Below, in pieces: positions 1 through 8,188 of a stretch of 64,000 bases of DNA; the first letter of the stretch is position 1; each line of letters starts with the position of its first letter. The position numbers and the translations under genes were made by a program. Under the pieces are notes generated by a model. It searched no databases, had not been told where the DNA came from, and worked only from the letters and a program-made list of their open reading frames with translations. Origin of the DNA: an uncultured Lachnospiraceae bacterium (GTDB lineage Bacteria > Bacillota > Clostridia > Lachnospirales > Lachnospiraceae); contig CAJKGK010000012.1 of NCBI GenBank assembly GCA_905199445.1, positions 1 through 64,000 on the forward strand, read 5' to 3'.

Positions 1-28
1 CCTGTAAATCCCCGAAAAATCATCAATG

Positions 29-55
29 TGTAATGAAGTATCTTACTTCATTACA
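29..55. repeat. Perfect inverted repeat, 12-bp arms, 3-bp loop
   Basis: The arms TGTAATGAAGTA (29-40) and TACTTCATTACA (44-55) are perfectly complementary around a TCT loop. The repeat lies downstream of the MATE gene, but neither strand has a T-run directly after it, so it does not look like a standard terminator. It could be an operator for a gene beyond the left edge. A second perfect palindrome, CATTCATATGAATG, lies at 123-136, and an AT palindrome at 137-146. The rest of 1-166 shows no gene. Confidence 0.6.
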
Positions 56-166
56 TCCTTATCTTTTTCCGGCTTTAATCAATTTATACGTCCCTACACT
101 TTTTTCACACTGCCACAAGTATCATTCATATGAATGTTTATATAAATGCTTCTGTTTCTGTACAGT

Positions 167-1540
167 TTAGACTTCTTCTTTCTTTAATATTTTTAATTCA
201 TAACCTACAATTATCACTGCAAGAATAAATGCAAGTGTGTCTGCTGCTGGTCCTGCCCACAAAACACCTGTAATTCCCATCAGGCTGCTTAATATGAACT
301 CTGCTGGAAGCAGAAACAGAATCTGTCTGGACAGAGAAATGACTGCTGATTTCACTGCTTTTCCAATGGACTGCATAAACAAGGCCGCAACTGTCTGAAA
401 TCCATTCAGAATTGTGGCAAGTAAAAAGATACGAAAACATAATTTTGCAAACTCATTGTATAATCCGCTTTCTTTTCCGAAAATTGAAATAATTTGAACC
501 GGTGCAAACTGATATGCCAAAAAAGCAAATACTGCCAAAATTTCCACACATATTACAACACAGCGAAATGTCTGTTTTACCCTTTTCACATTTCCTGCAC
601 CATAATTAAATCCAATAATCGGCTGTGCACCGGAGGCAATTCCCACAGTTGCAGCAATGACTAACTGGTTTACTTTTATAACAATTCCAACCACTGCTAT
701 CGGAATTTCGGAACCATATTCTGAAAGTGCACCATACTTGGTAAGCAGATTATTAATCACGGCCATAACAATCACAATTGACATTTGTGTAATAAAACTG
801 GAAACGCCCAGTCCCATAACCTTTTTACAAGATTGCATATCAATCTTGTAATCCTCTTTTGTAAGTTTGATTGTTTTAAAGTGACCAATATAATAAATTC
901 CCATTAAAAATGTAAAAATCTGTCCGATAATCGTTGCAAGTGCAGCACCTTTAACCCCCCAATGAAAAACAAAAATAAAGACAGGATCTAAAATTGTATT
1001 CGTCACTACACCCACAAGCAACGAAACCATGGAATATTTGGGATTTCCATCCGCCCGCTCAATAGCAGTAAAAACAGTTCCGACCAAAACAAATGGCAGG
1101 CCGATAATGATAATTCTTCCGTAATCCATAGAATATTGATACAATGCTTCTGTGCATCCAAACAGATAAACCAAATCTTCTAAAAAGATGGACATGATTC
1201 CTGCAATCAATATCCCCACTATAATGGAAAATGTAATGGTGCTTCCGATTCCCTTTGCACCTTCCTGCTTTTTCCCTTCACCTAAACGTATGCTTAAAAA
1301 AGAAGCGCCTCCATCTCCCAGCATCAACGCAATGGCCAGTACAATCACTGTCAACGGATATATAATATTGGTTGCACCATTTCCAAGATATCCTACGCCC
1401 TGTCCAATAAAAATCTGGTCTACCATGTTGTACAGAGAATTTACTAATAACGAAATCACACAAGGAACCGCATATTTCCCAAGTAACTTCCATATAGATT
1501 CCTCTGCAAGTGGATTTTTTAACGTCTCACTCTTTTGCAT
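167..1540 (-). CDS. MATE family multidrug/Na+ antiporter
   Basis: The 457-residue protein is an integral membrane protein of about 12 helices with two homologous halves, as usual for MATE exporters (about 450 aa). The N-terminal half contains NMVDQIFIGQGVG near residue 42, the typical helix-1/2 signature; the second half has GIASGAQPIIGFNYGAG near residue 300, the matching repeat. These proteins expel cationic drugs or dyes in exchange for Na+ or H+; the substrate cannot be read from sequence. The start is set by AGGAG at 1548-1552. A MarR operator sits directly upstream of that site, so the pump is probably part of a drug-responsive regulon with the reductase and regulator upstream. It is last in the three-gene set. 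Confidence 0.93.
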   Translation of the reverse strand: MQKSETLKNPLAEESIWKLLGKYAVPCVISLLVNSLYNMVDQIFIGQGVGYLGNGATNIIYPLTVIVLAIALMLGDGGASFLSIRLGEGKKQEGAKGIGSTITFSIIVGILIAGIMSIFLEDLVYLFGCTEALYQYSMDYGRIIIIGLPFVLVGTVFTAIERADGNPKYSMVSLLVGVVTNTILDPVFIFVFHWGVKGAALATIIGQIFTFLMGIYYIGHFKTIKLTKEDYKIDMQSCKKVMGLGVSSFITQMSIVIVMAVINNLLTKYGALSEYGSEIPIAVVGIVIKVNQLVIAATVGIASGAQPIIGFNYGAGNVKRVKQTFRCVVICVEILAVFAFLAYQFAPVQIISIFGKESGLYNEFAKLCFRIFLLATILNGFQTVAALFMQSIGKAVKSAVISLSRQILFLLPAEFILSSLMGITGVLWAGPAADTLAFILAVIIVGYELKILKKEEV

Positions 1541-1554
1541 TTTATTTCTCCTTT

Positions 1555-1568
1555 AGTCGTTTGCGACT
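1555..1568. promoter_or_regulatory. MarR-type operator before the MATE gene
   Basis: Perfect inverted repeat AGTCG-TTTG-CGACT, directly 5' of the ribosome-binding site of the efflux gene. The same 14-bp architecture occurs at 2572-2585 and 3029-3042, in front of the two neighbouring genes. Confidence 0.75.
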
Positions 1569-1597
1569 TATTTGGTTTTAAAAAATTTTTCTATTCT

Positions 1598-2557
1598 TTA
1601 AAATAAATCTTTCCAGTGACTTACTTTGTTTTCCCAGACATAACTGTAAGAATCTAACAAATCTGAAACCTCCAGTGGTTTTCTTCCCGTCAGCAGTTCG
1701 ACGTCATGTGTGACAACCCCCATCTGTCCTTCAGAGATTCCGGCTTCATTTGTAATCATATCGTTACTGCAGAATGGAACCGGTGCCTGAGAAAAATCAC
1801 CATCTGTCGTTCTTGGAATATGTAAGGCTTCCAGGTAATCTCTGAATTCTTCTTCTGTCATTGGTCTATATTCAAATGGAATCCCTGACTTTTCTGCAAT
1901 CATATTGCAGATTTCCCTCTGGCTCAACGGAATTGTACTGGTGAGGTCATAAGCCTTACCCGGTTCTCCTTTTCCGAGTAAAAGAGCTGCACCACACCGC
2001 GCACTGTCGTCTTTTGCAATACTGGTAACCTTACCCTCCCCTGCAGTAGTTCCCCATACGTTATGACTCAACATGGCCAACATAACTGAGGTAGTCAAAT
2101 AATTTTCCATATATAGATTGTTTCTCATAATGTTATGTGCAATACCGCTTTCTGCCAGCATCTTTTCTGTGGCCCTGTGGTCTGGAAGTACATACTGGTG
2201 ATACCCTTCACGGTCAGCACCCAAAAAAGATGTATAGGTAATATGTTCTACCCCCGCCTTCTTGCACGACTCGATTACTTTCCTGTGCTGCTCTACTCTC
2301 TTTGGACCGTTAATAATACTAGAAATAAAAAACAGACGGTCTACACCTGAAAATGCTCTGTTCATCTGCTCTTCATCATCATAATTGGCCTCTCTTACCT
2401 CAACGCCTCTTTCTTCCCATTCTTTCTTTTTTTCAGGAGAAACCCTGCTTAGATCCGGACACGTTAATACCAAATCCTGCCCTTTTATCTCTTTCATCAC
2501 AATTGCTGCAACTCTTCCTGCAAGTTTTCCATCTGCACCTGTTACTAAATACTTCAT
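1598..2557 (-). CDS. NmrA-like NAD(P)-binding reductase/sensor
   Basis: This 319-residue protein begins with a Rossmann nucleotide-binding motif, VTGADGKLAGRVAA (residues 5-18), followed by a second strand and an HRKVIESCKKAGVEHITYTS stretch typical of atypical short-chain dehydrogenases of the NmrA/HSCARG/quinone-oxidoreductase-2 group. Members bind NAD(P) and either reduce quinones or electrophiles or act as redox sensors. The classical YxxxK catalytic pair is not obvious. It lies between a MarR regulator and a MATE pump and has its own copy of the shared operator, which suggests a role in handling a quinone-like or other toxic compound. The start is fixed by AGGAGG just upstream. Substrate unknown. 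Confidence 0.85.
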   Translation of the reverse strand: MKYLVTGADGKLAGRVAAIVMKEIKGQDLVLTCPDLSRVSPEKKKEWEERGVEVREANYDDEEQMNRAFSGVDRLFFISSIINGPKRVEQHRKVIESCKKAGVEHITYTSFLGADREGYHQYVLPDHRATEKMLAESGIAHNIMRNNLYMENYLTTSVMLAMLSHNVWGTTAGEGKVTSIAKDDSARCGAALLLGKGEPGKAYDLTSTIPLSQREICNMIAEKSGIPFEYRPMTEEEFRDYLEALHIPRTTDGDFSQAPVPFCSNDMITNEAGISEGQMGVVTHDVELLTGRKPLEVSDLLDSYSYVWENKVSHWKDLF

Positions 2558-2571
2558 GCTTATCCTCCTTT

Positions 2572-2585
2572 AGTCGTATGCGACC
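2572..2585. promoter_or_regulatory. MarR-type operator before the NmrA-like gene
   Basis: AGTCG-TATG-CGACC, an inverted repeat with one mismatch, directly upstream of the AGGAGG of the reductase gene and inside the 43-bp gap after marR. It has the same spacing and position as the copy at 1555-1568. Confidence 0.75.
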
Positions 2586-2600
2586 TATTTACTTAAAATT

Positions 2601-3011
2601 TTATGTTATATTTTTTATCAGCTTGCTTATAACAGAAGAAAGTTTTTCTATTTCTTCTTCACTCAGACCTGCAAAAATTTGTTCCGCGATTTTCCCAATT
2701 TTCTCTTTAATAGCAGTTGCCATAGAAGAACTTTTATTGGTAAGAACAATTTTTTTATAACGTCTGTCACTCTCTAATGGTTCTGTTCTAATCAGCTTTT
2801 TTTCTTCAAGACGGTTCAAAATGCTGCTTACGGTAGGATGTGTCAGTCCCAGGCCATGCTCGATATCCTTTTGACATATTTCACTTGCCTGATTTCTATT
2901 TAAGTAGCCAATTACGGTAGCCTGTGTATAGGTAATATCCAGTTCCGCCATTTCCTGATTTAATATCCTCTCAATAGCTGTATTAAGAATTTTGAAATCC
3001 ATAATATCCAT
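2601..3011 (-). CDS. MarR family transcriptional regulator
   Basis: A 136-residue winged-helix protein of typical MarR length. The DNA-binding segment runs from about residue 45 to 100: CQKDIEHGLGLTHPTVSSIL is the helix-turn-helix and LEEKKLIRTEPLESDRR the wing with its conserved D-x-R-R. Such proteins act as dimers and usually release DNA when they bind a small ligand. The gene is first in a run with an NmrA-like reductase and a MATE pump. Its promoter is well formed and carries the shared operator immediately downstream of the -10, so autorepression is likely. The 299-bp stretch upstream (3012-3310) holds this promoter and nothing else I can recognise. Confidence 0.93.
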   Translation of the reverse strand: MDIMDFKILNTAIERILNQEMAELDITYTQATVIGYLNRNQASEICQKDIEHGLGLTHPTVSSILNRLEEKKLIRTEPLESDRRYKKIVLTNKSSSMATAIKEKIGKIAEQIFAGLSEEEIEKLSSVISKLIKNIT

Positions 3012-3028
3012 TTCTAACCCTCCAGTTC

Positions 3029-3042
3029 AGTCGCTTACAACT
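3029..3042. promoter_or_regulatory. MarR-type operator at the marR start site
   Basis: AGTCG-CTTA-CAACT, an inverted repeat with one mismatch, one base downstream of the marR -10 hexamer, so it covers the predicted transcription start. Placement fits repression of the regulator's own gene. Confidence 0.75.
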
Positions 3043-3043
3043 T

Positions 3044-3072
3044 ATTTTAACAGAATTCCTTCTCTTATTCAA
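3044..3072 (-). promoter_or_regulatory. marR promoter
   Basis: On the minus strand: TTGAAT (-35, 3067-3072), 17-bp spacer, TAAAAT (-10, 3044-3049) preceded by TGT, an extended -10. No comparably good promoter is visible in front of the next two genes, so they may be co-transcribed with marR. Confidence 0.8.
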
Positions 3073-3310
3073 GATATTTTTATACGAATTGTTCCCTCTA
3101 GGCTTATTTTAAATATATTCATTCATGATAAAATTGATATTCTTTTTGATTTCAAAGATAATGTTCCTGTGTGTAACGGTTTTCTATATTATAAAATCAC
3201 GCAAGTTCCCGTTTACTCTGGCGCTTTCTTTCGATCACCCCCTCTCCTTAAAGCAACAAAGATAAATATAGTGTACATCCTGTTTCTGCAGCCTTTCTTT
3301 ACACTAACGT

Positions 3311-5389
3311 TTATAAGTCCTTCGGCGGCTGATTTAACGCCCAGTCCAAAAAGATTTTCCGTTCTCCGATCGTCAGATAATGAGCCTCTCCCACACCTGT
3401 GTCATGACTGCCTGAAGGAAGGACTCTTAGCAATACCGGAAGCTCACTGCCGCAGGCCTGAAGACGGGCTGCCATTTTTTTGCCATGATATGGCGGCACA
3501 TTGTTGTCACACTCCCCGGTCTGGATATATACAGCCGGATATTTTACACCGTCTTTGACATTGTGATAAGGTGAGTAACTGCGAATATATCTGTACATAT
3601 GTTCATCGCCAATATCTCCATATTCTGTGGTATACATAGGGCCACGATCATCATTTTTAAAATGGAGCATATCCGTATGAGGCACCGAAGCAATCACGGC
3701 CTGATAAAGATCCGGACGCATAGTTAAAAGGGCTGTAACCAAAAGGCCGCCGTTGCTTCCGCCGATAATCGCCGTTTTTCCCGGACTGGTATAGCCTTCC
3801 CGATGAAGCATTTCCGTGATAGCAATAAAATCATAAAAACAATTTTTCTTTTTGTCCTTGTAGCCCTGTTCATGCCACCAGGAACCATATTCCCCGCCGC
3901 CTCGTAATGTACAAAGTACATAAAGATTGCCTTCGTTGACCCATTGGCCCACACTGCCAATATACGGACATGTATAGGACGGAACTTCCATGGCATTGTA
4001 ACCCCCATAACCATACATCAGAGTCTTGACCTGTCCGTTAAAAACTGTATCCTTCCTGTAAACAAGAAACGCCGGTACACGGGTTCCGTCTGCACTCACT
4101 GCAAATTTCTGCTCCACTACTAAGTCCGGATAAGCATCATCGCTGGTACAATAAAGAAGATCCATATGATAGTCATTAAGATCAAATCGATATACCGATT
4201 TGGGAATACCAAAAGATTCGTAAGAAATAAACATACATCCCCTGTCATTCCATACATTTCCCAGCCGCTCGATGGATGACACACAATAGCTGCCATAAGC
4301 ACATGGAGCCTCCACAGTCTTTAAAAGCCGGCCTTCCCGGTCATAAACCTCCAGAATCTCGTTGACATCCTTCATCCTGACAACCACCAGGCGGCCGCAG
4401 GCACTGGTCACACCCATAAGGATGCTTTCGGTTTCCGGCAGGATTTCATGCCCCTCTTTGACACTGACCGCCTGCAGATCGATTCCGATTACCCGGCCTC
4501 TCGGTGCATTTTCATCGGTAAGAATATAATGGCACCCATCGATGGTTCCCACATAATGGTAACTGTTTAAGCGGCCTTCGGTCAGCGATACCCACTGGAC
4601 ATCATCTGAATCTGTGTGATCCAAATTTATTTTAATCAGCTCCACATCATGGTAATTCAGCCAGACCTCTCCAAACAAGGTTTGCCCGTCATCGGAAAGC
4701 GCCACCTGAATCAGCACGGAGTTATCTGGATATGTATAAAGCAGCTGAGATTTTTGTGTATATATATGATAGGCAATAATATTGTTGTAATTCACCCGGT
4801 TGACCTTGTCGATGTTGACGCTGCCGTAATAAATCACCGAGCCGTCTTTATTCCATGTATAGCTGAAACTTTCATTAAGCCGGGCCATAGATGTTTTGGT
4901 CTTCCAATTATAAACAAGAATACTCAGCCGGTCCTGTCCCGGATAAAGAATATAGATGGCCGCAATCGCCGGATCTGCAGGGTTTAAAGATACCCCGGCC
5001 AAATGCGCTGCAGGGTCAATTTCATCCACATCCAGAATAGTTTCCAGTTCCTCAAATTCCGGACTGATTCGTACAATGCTTTCATGCCCTTCACCATCTG
5101 TCTTTTTGCAGGCCAGTATCCCTGAAGAAACCGAAATGTCCGAATATCCCCCGTATTCCGGCTTTTTCTTTTCATTTCTAAGTGCAGCCATGGCCATGGG
5201 CAGCCGGTTTCCAAATTGGGCAAAAAAGTCGTCTGTACATGCATTTTCTTTGCTGACCCAATCAAGTACCTTCACATCCTTAGCCTTCTCCAGCCAGGCA
5301 TATTCATCTGTAACCGACTCATGATGATACACATCCACATGACTGCATTTTTCTGTATACGGATAATTCCAGTTTTGCATAACACTCAT
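3311..5389 (-). CDS. Prolyl oligopeptidase (S9A family)
   Basis: The 692-residue protein has the two-part layout of prolyl oligopeptidases: an N-terminal stretch and beta-propeller (about residues 1-420) and a C-terminal alpha/beta-hydrolase. The catalytic serine is S545 in GGSNGG; likely triad partners are D628 in ECDNNVPP and H662 in GSHDTG. There is no signal peptide, so it should act in the cytoplasm, cutting short peptides after proline. The N-terminal VTDEYAWLE segment is the usual family start motif. The length matches the family (about 690-710 aa). It appears monocistronic and is divergent from the gene at 5555. Confidence 0.93.
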   Translation of the reverse strand: MSVMQNWNYPYTEKCSHVDVYHHESVTDEYAWLEKAKDVKVLDWVSKENACTDDFFAQFGNRLPMAMAALRNEKKKPEYGGYSDISVSSGILACKKTDGEGHESIVRISPEFEELETILDVDEIDPAAHLAGVSLNPADPAIAAIYILYPGQDRLSILVYNWKTKTSMARLNESFSYTWNKDGSVIYYGSVNIDKVNRVNYNNIIAYHIYTQKSQLLYTYPDNSVLIQVALSDDGQTLFGEVWLNYHDVELIKINLDHTDSDDVQWVSLTEGRLNSYHYVGTIDGCHYILTDENAPRGRVIGIDLQAVSVKEGHEILPETESILMGVTSACGRLVVVRMKDVNEILEVYDREGRLLKTVEAPCAYGSYCVSSIERLGNVWNDRGCMFISYESFGIPKSVYRFDLNDYHMDLLYCTSDDAYPDLVVEQKFAVSADGTRVPAFLVYRKDTVFNGQVKTLMYGYGGYNAMEVPSYTCPYIGSVGQWVNEGNLYVLCTLRGGGEYGSWWHEQGYKDKKKNCFYDFIAITEMLHREGYTSPGKTAIIGGSNGGLLVTALLTMRPDLYQAVIASVPHTDMLHFKNDDRGPMYTTEYGDIGDEHMYRYIRSYSPYHNVKDGVKYPAVYIQTGECDNNVPPYHGKKMAARLQACGSELPVLLRVLPSGSHDTGVGEAHYLTIGERKIFLDWALNQPPKDL

Positions 5390-5554
5390 TCTCCTTTTGA
5401 CTTATTGACTTCAGATTTTGTTTTTGACTTTCTTTAAAAACTATTCTATACTGAAATCAAACGATTGTACAGCATAAAGCCCAAATATACAGCAAATTTC
5501 AGCTGTAGGGCCAAGTTGTTAAATGATTTCAAAAAACTTTGGGAGGAATAAAAA

Positions 5555-6364
5555 ATGCAGAAGCCATCTTTATCCAGTGAAGAACAACAGCAGATTTATG
5601 GGAAATACTACAGTCTTGATTTATATCCCGCCGCTTTTGGTCTGAAGTCTCTGATTACAGGCCGCCAGCTGTCACCTGAAAATACGATTTCCATCACAGA
5701 AAGAGAAAAAATTCTCAAATGTGATATTAGTGACAAAATGATCGGCTATGCCACCATGCCTGACGGTACCGGCTATATTTCTACTTATACCGTTATGCCC
5801 CATGTAACACCTGAAATGATTGACTGGTGGTTTGTATGGCACGGCCAGGAAAGTGGTCGCTATGTAATCTGGGACAAGGAAGATCATTATTCGGTCAAAT
5901 CCACACAGCTTGAACGGCTCACGGATGCGTCTATTCCTATGAACGAAAGAATCTGGGGTGTTACTCACACTGTTTTAGAGGACACTGGCTGCGGTCCGGA
6001 AGAAATTGTCATCAATTTCAGAAACCCCGCCGAACTATTTAAACCGGAAGATATTCAGGCATCCCCTGTAAAGACCATCATCTGGGGCAATGGCTCCACA
6101 GCCGTGATGTGCCACACTGTATTTCCCAATCCTGAAGGAACAGGTATTATTCTTGCTTCCCACTTCTGGTTGGGATACAATGTCAAAGAAGACGGCTCCG
6201 TTGTTAAACTGATTCCTGATGGCATTCAGATTCCGGAGATGCCCCTTAAAGGGCTTTCCCTTCACAGCATTAAAGAATATGCCAATTTAGGGCATTTTCT
6301 CCCATACCTATATTCAGAAATTGTGGAAGGAAAAAAAGTTCGTCTTTTACCTGTTTATGAATAA
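5555..6364 (+). CDS. DAPG hydrolase (PhlG)-like protein
   Basis: A 269-residue protein with the look of the PhlG family: WWFVWH (91-96), a W-D-x-E-D-HY segment (106-112), SHFWLG (202-207) and a C-terminal EYANL...LPYLYSE block. PhlG is a zinc enzyme that cleaves the C-C bond of 2,4-diacetylphloroglucinol. By spacing and context I infer His111, Glu142, His203 and Glu241 as candidate metal ligands. Homologues in gut anaerobes probably act on other phloroglucinol- or flavonoid-derived substrates, which is inference. The start follows GGGAGGAAT by a normal distance. It stands alone on the plus strand and ends in a strong terminator. Confidence 0.72.
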   Translation: MQKPSLSSEEQQQIYGKYYSLDLYPAAFGLKSLITGRQLSPENTISITEREKILKCDISDKMIGYATMPDGTGYISTYTVMPHVTPEMIDWWFVWHGQESGRYVIWDKEDHYSVKSTQLERLTDASIPMNERIWGVTHTVLEDTGCGPEEIVINFRNPAELFKPEDIQASPVKTIIWGNGSTAVMCHTVFPNPEGTGIILASHFWLGYNVKEDGSVVKLIPDGIQIPEMPLKGLSLHSIKEYANLGHFLPYLYSEIVEGKKVRLLPVYE

Positions 6365-6411
6365 AAAAATATCGCCCCGTCCGTCATTCATCGGCCTGGG
6401 GCGATATTTTT
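6365..6411. terminator. Bidirectional terminator
   Basis: A perfect 14-bp stem (6365-6378 with 6398-6411), GC core ATCGCCCC/GGGGCGAT, flanked by A-run and T-run. It serves the plus-strand PhlG-like gene and, from the other side, the convergent small gene whose stop overlaps it. Confidence 0.9.
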
Positions 6412-6745
6412 ATGCAACACTTGTCTTTTCTACATAGTAATACAAAGCTTCACGACCTGCGTCTTCTTTAAGGGATTGTCCACATTCATTTCCGTACCAG
6501 AACCAGCGGACATTCTCTCTGGAAAACCAGGGTGCACCGGAAATAACAGAGACAATATGGCGAAAATCGGCCTCATTGTCTGTCCGGCTGCTGCCGAAAA
6601 AAACCATAGTTCCGTCCGGGCGTTCCTCCTTACACATGCCGCAGGATGAAAACAGACGGTTAATTGTGTAATAAATCATGTTAATATCATACCGGTGTTC
6701 TTCAACGATCCTGTAATTGTCCATTTTGATTTCCAATCTAAGCAT
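6410..6745 (-). CDS. Small protein of unknown function
   Basis: 111 residues, not recognised. It is acidic to neutral, soluble, with no membrane helix and no signal peptide. It contains a CGMCKEE segment near residue 35 and a WFSRENVRWFWYGNECG segment near residue 75. The ribosome-binding site AGGAG lies 9 bases before the start, which supports it as a real gene. The stop codon is inside the shared terminator. It sits after a gap from the vor operon and is probably transcribed alone. Confidence 0.6.
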   Translation of the reverse strand: MLRLEIKMDNYRIVEEHRYDINMIYYTINRLFSSCGMCKEERPDGTMVFFGSSRTDNEADFRHIVSVISGAPWFSRENVRWFWYGNECGQSLKEDAGREALYYYVEKTSVA

Positions 6746-6879
6746 ATTTATAAGTCTCCTTTATATGTATTGTGACATTATCTCTTACATTGAAATCATA
6801 TCATTTTTAAGTTTTGGACGCCATTAACAAATATCGCACAAATCTACGGATTGTTTCATATATAGACAATTTATACTTT

Positions 6880-7425
6880 TTATCTCTGACTTCTTCCGAT
6901 TTCAAGCCCTTTTTCAAAGGCAGTCTTATTCAGAGGGAGCAGCTTTGGTTTTTTGCCCAGCTTATGTTCAATGGTATGCCATACGATTTCAGGAGCAATA
7001 ACTTCTGTATATCCCACATAAACACCAAGCATGATGACATTTAATACTTTTGCATTTCCCAATTCCAGGGCCAGTTCTGTCACCGGCGCCTTAACAACCT
7101 TGACATCATCTCTCGGAATATCGTCAGAAACAATAGAGCTGTTAATAAATAAGGTGCCGCCTGTTTTTAACATTCCAATAAATTTGTTTAATGAAGGCCC
7201 ATTCATAACAATCAGGTCATCCATCTCATCGCCCACCGGCGTTCCCACCATATCATCGGAAATAACAACATAACAGTTTGCCGTACCACCACGCTGTTCA
7301 GCACCGTATGACGGGAAGAATGTAACGCTTTTGTCTGTGGAATCACATGTTGCTGACGCAAGGAATTTACCAAGTGTCATGACACCCTGACCACCGAAAC
7401 CGGCCACAAGTAAATTTGTTTCCAT
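6880..7425 (-). CDS. vorC: 2-oxoacid:ferredoxin oxidoreductase, gamma subunit
   Basis: The 181-residue protein matches the gamma domain of the 2-oxoacid:acceptor oxidoreductases: GFGGQGVMTLGKFLA near the N-terminus and the SYGAEQRGGTANCYVVIS block near residue 40-57. In these four-subunit enzymes the gamma subunit forms part of the CoA and TPP site and the complex converts a 2-oxoacid plus CoA to acyl-CoA, CO2 and reduced ferredoxin. It is the last gene of the operon, 12 bases after the TPP subunit. The neighbouring ptb and buk genes suggest branched-chain or related 2-oxoacids as substrate; 2-oxoglutarate or pyruvate cannot be excluded. Confidence 0.88.
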   Translation of the reverse strand: METNLLVAGFGGQGVMTLGKFLASATCDSTDKSVTFFPSYGAEQRGGTANCYVVISDDMVGTPVGDEMDDLIVMNGPSLNKFIGMLKTGGTLFINSSIVSDDIPRDDVKVVKAPVTELALELGNAKVLNVIMLGVYVGYTEVIAPEIVWHTIEHKLGKKPKLLPLNKTAFEKGLEIGRSQR

Positions 7426-7437
7426 ATTTTCTTCCTC

Positions 7438-8175
7438 CTATCGATCTCTGATGACGCCCAGAGGGAATTCCGGAAGCATCTTTTCTTCAATATAATCCAG
7501 GGCATCCAACGGATCAAGTCCCCAGTTTGTAGGACAGCTTGTAACAATCTCAACCATGGAGAAGCCTTTACCGTCGATCTGGTTCTGGAAAGCCTTCTTA
7601 ATCGCTTTTTTAGTTTTCATAACATTCTGCGGTGTATTGCAGCTTGTACGTTCCAGATAAGCCGGTGCTGTCAGCTGATTTAAGATTTCACACATATGCA
7701 TCGGATAACCGTGTTCTTCTGCAATACGTCCCTTCGGTGCCGTTGAAGCTTTCATGCCAATCAGCGTTGTTGGTGCCAGCTGTCCGCCGGTCATACCATA
7801 AATACCGTTGTTGATAAAAATAACGGTAATGTTTTCACCGCGGTTTGCCGCAGAAATCGATTCAGCCAAACCGATGGACGCAAAGTCACCGTCCCCCTGA
7901 TATGTAAATACCAGTGAATCTGGATTGGAACGTTTAATACCTGTAGCTACGGCACAGGCACGTCCATGAGGTGCTGTTGTATTATCATAAGTTATATATT
8001 CCATATGAAGACCACAGCAGCCGATTCCAAGAACACAGCTTGCCTTATCAAATAAATTCATTTCTTCAAGGACTTCACCGATTAATTTAATAACTGTACT
8101 GTGCATACAGCCAGGACAGAATCCGTCAACCATATCGTCGCGGATACCGATTGTTCTCGAATATACTTTTTCCAT
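7438..8175 (-). CDS. 2-oxoacid:ferredoxin oxidoreductase, TPP-binding beta subunit
   Basis: The start is placed at the ATG ending at 8175, because AGGAGG at 8185-8190 lies 9 bases before it; the open frame runs slightly further up, into the previous gene. The product is 245 residues. It shows the thiamine-diphosphate motif GDGDFASIGLAE ... NN (about residues 92-121), plus FCPGCMHS near the N-terminus, where beta subunits of this family carry conserved cysteines. It decarboxylates the 2-oxoacid on TPP and passes electrons to the ferredoxin subunit. Spacing to the alpha gene is 13 bases and to gamma 12, typical of a tightly co-translated complex. Confidence 0.9.
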   Translation of the reverse strand: MEKVYSRTIGIRDDMVDGFCPGCMHSTVIKLIGEVLEEMNLFDKASCVLGIGCCGLHMEYITYDNTTAPHGRACAVATGIKRSNPDSLVFTYQGDGDFASIGLAESISAANRGENITVIFINNGIYGMTGGQLAPTTLIGMKASTAPKGRIAEEHGYPMHMCEILNQLTAPAYLERTSCNTPQNVMKTKKAIKKAFQNQIDGKGFSMVEIVTSCPTNWGLDPLDALDYIEEKMLPEFPLGVIRDR

Positions 8176-8188
8176 GTGACGTATCCTC

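Noticed and set aside
2353..2760. Plus-strand frame across marR and the NmrA-like gene
   Set aside because: Leu/Ser-rich translation without a start signal; both genes on the minus strand are well supported.
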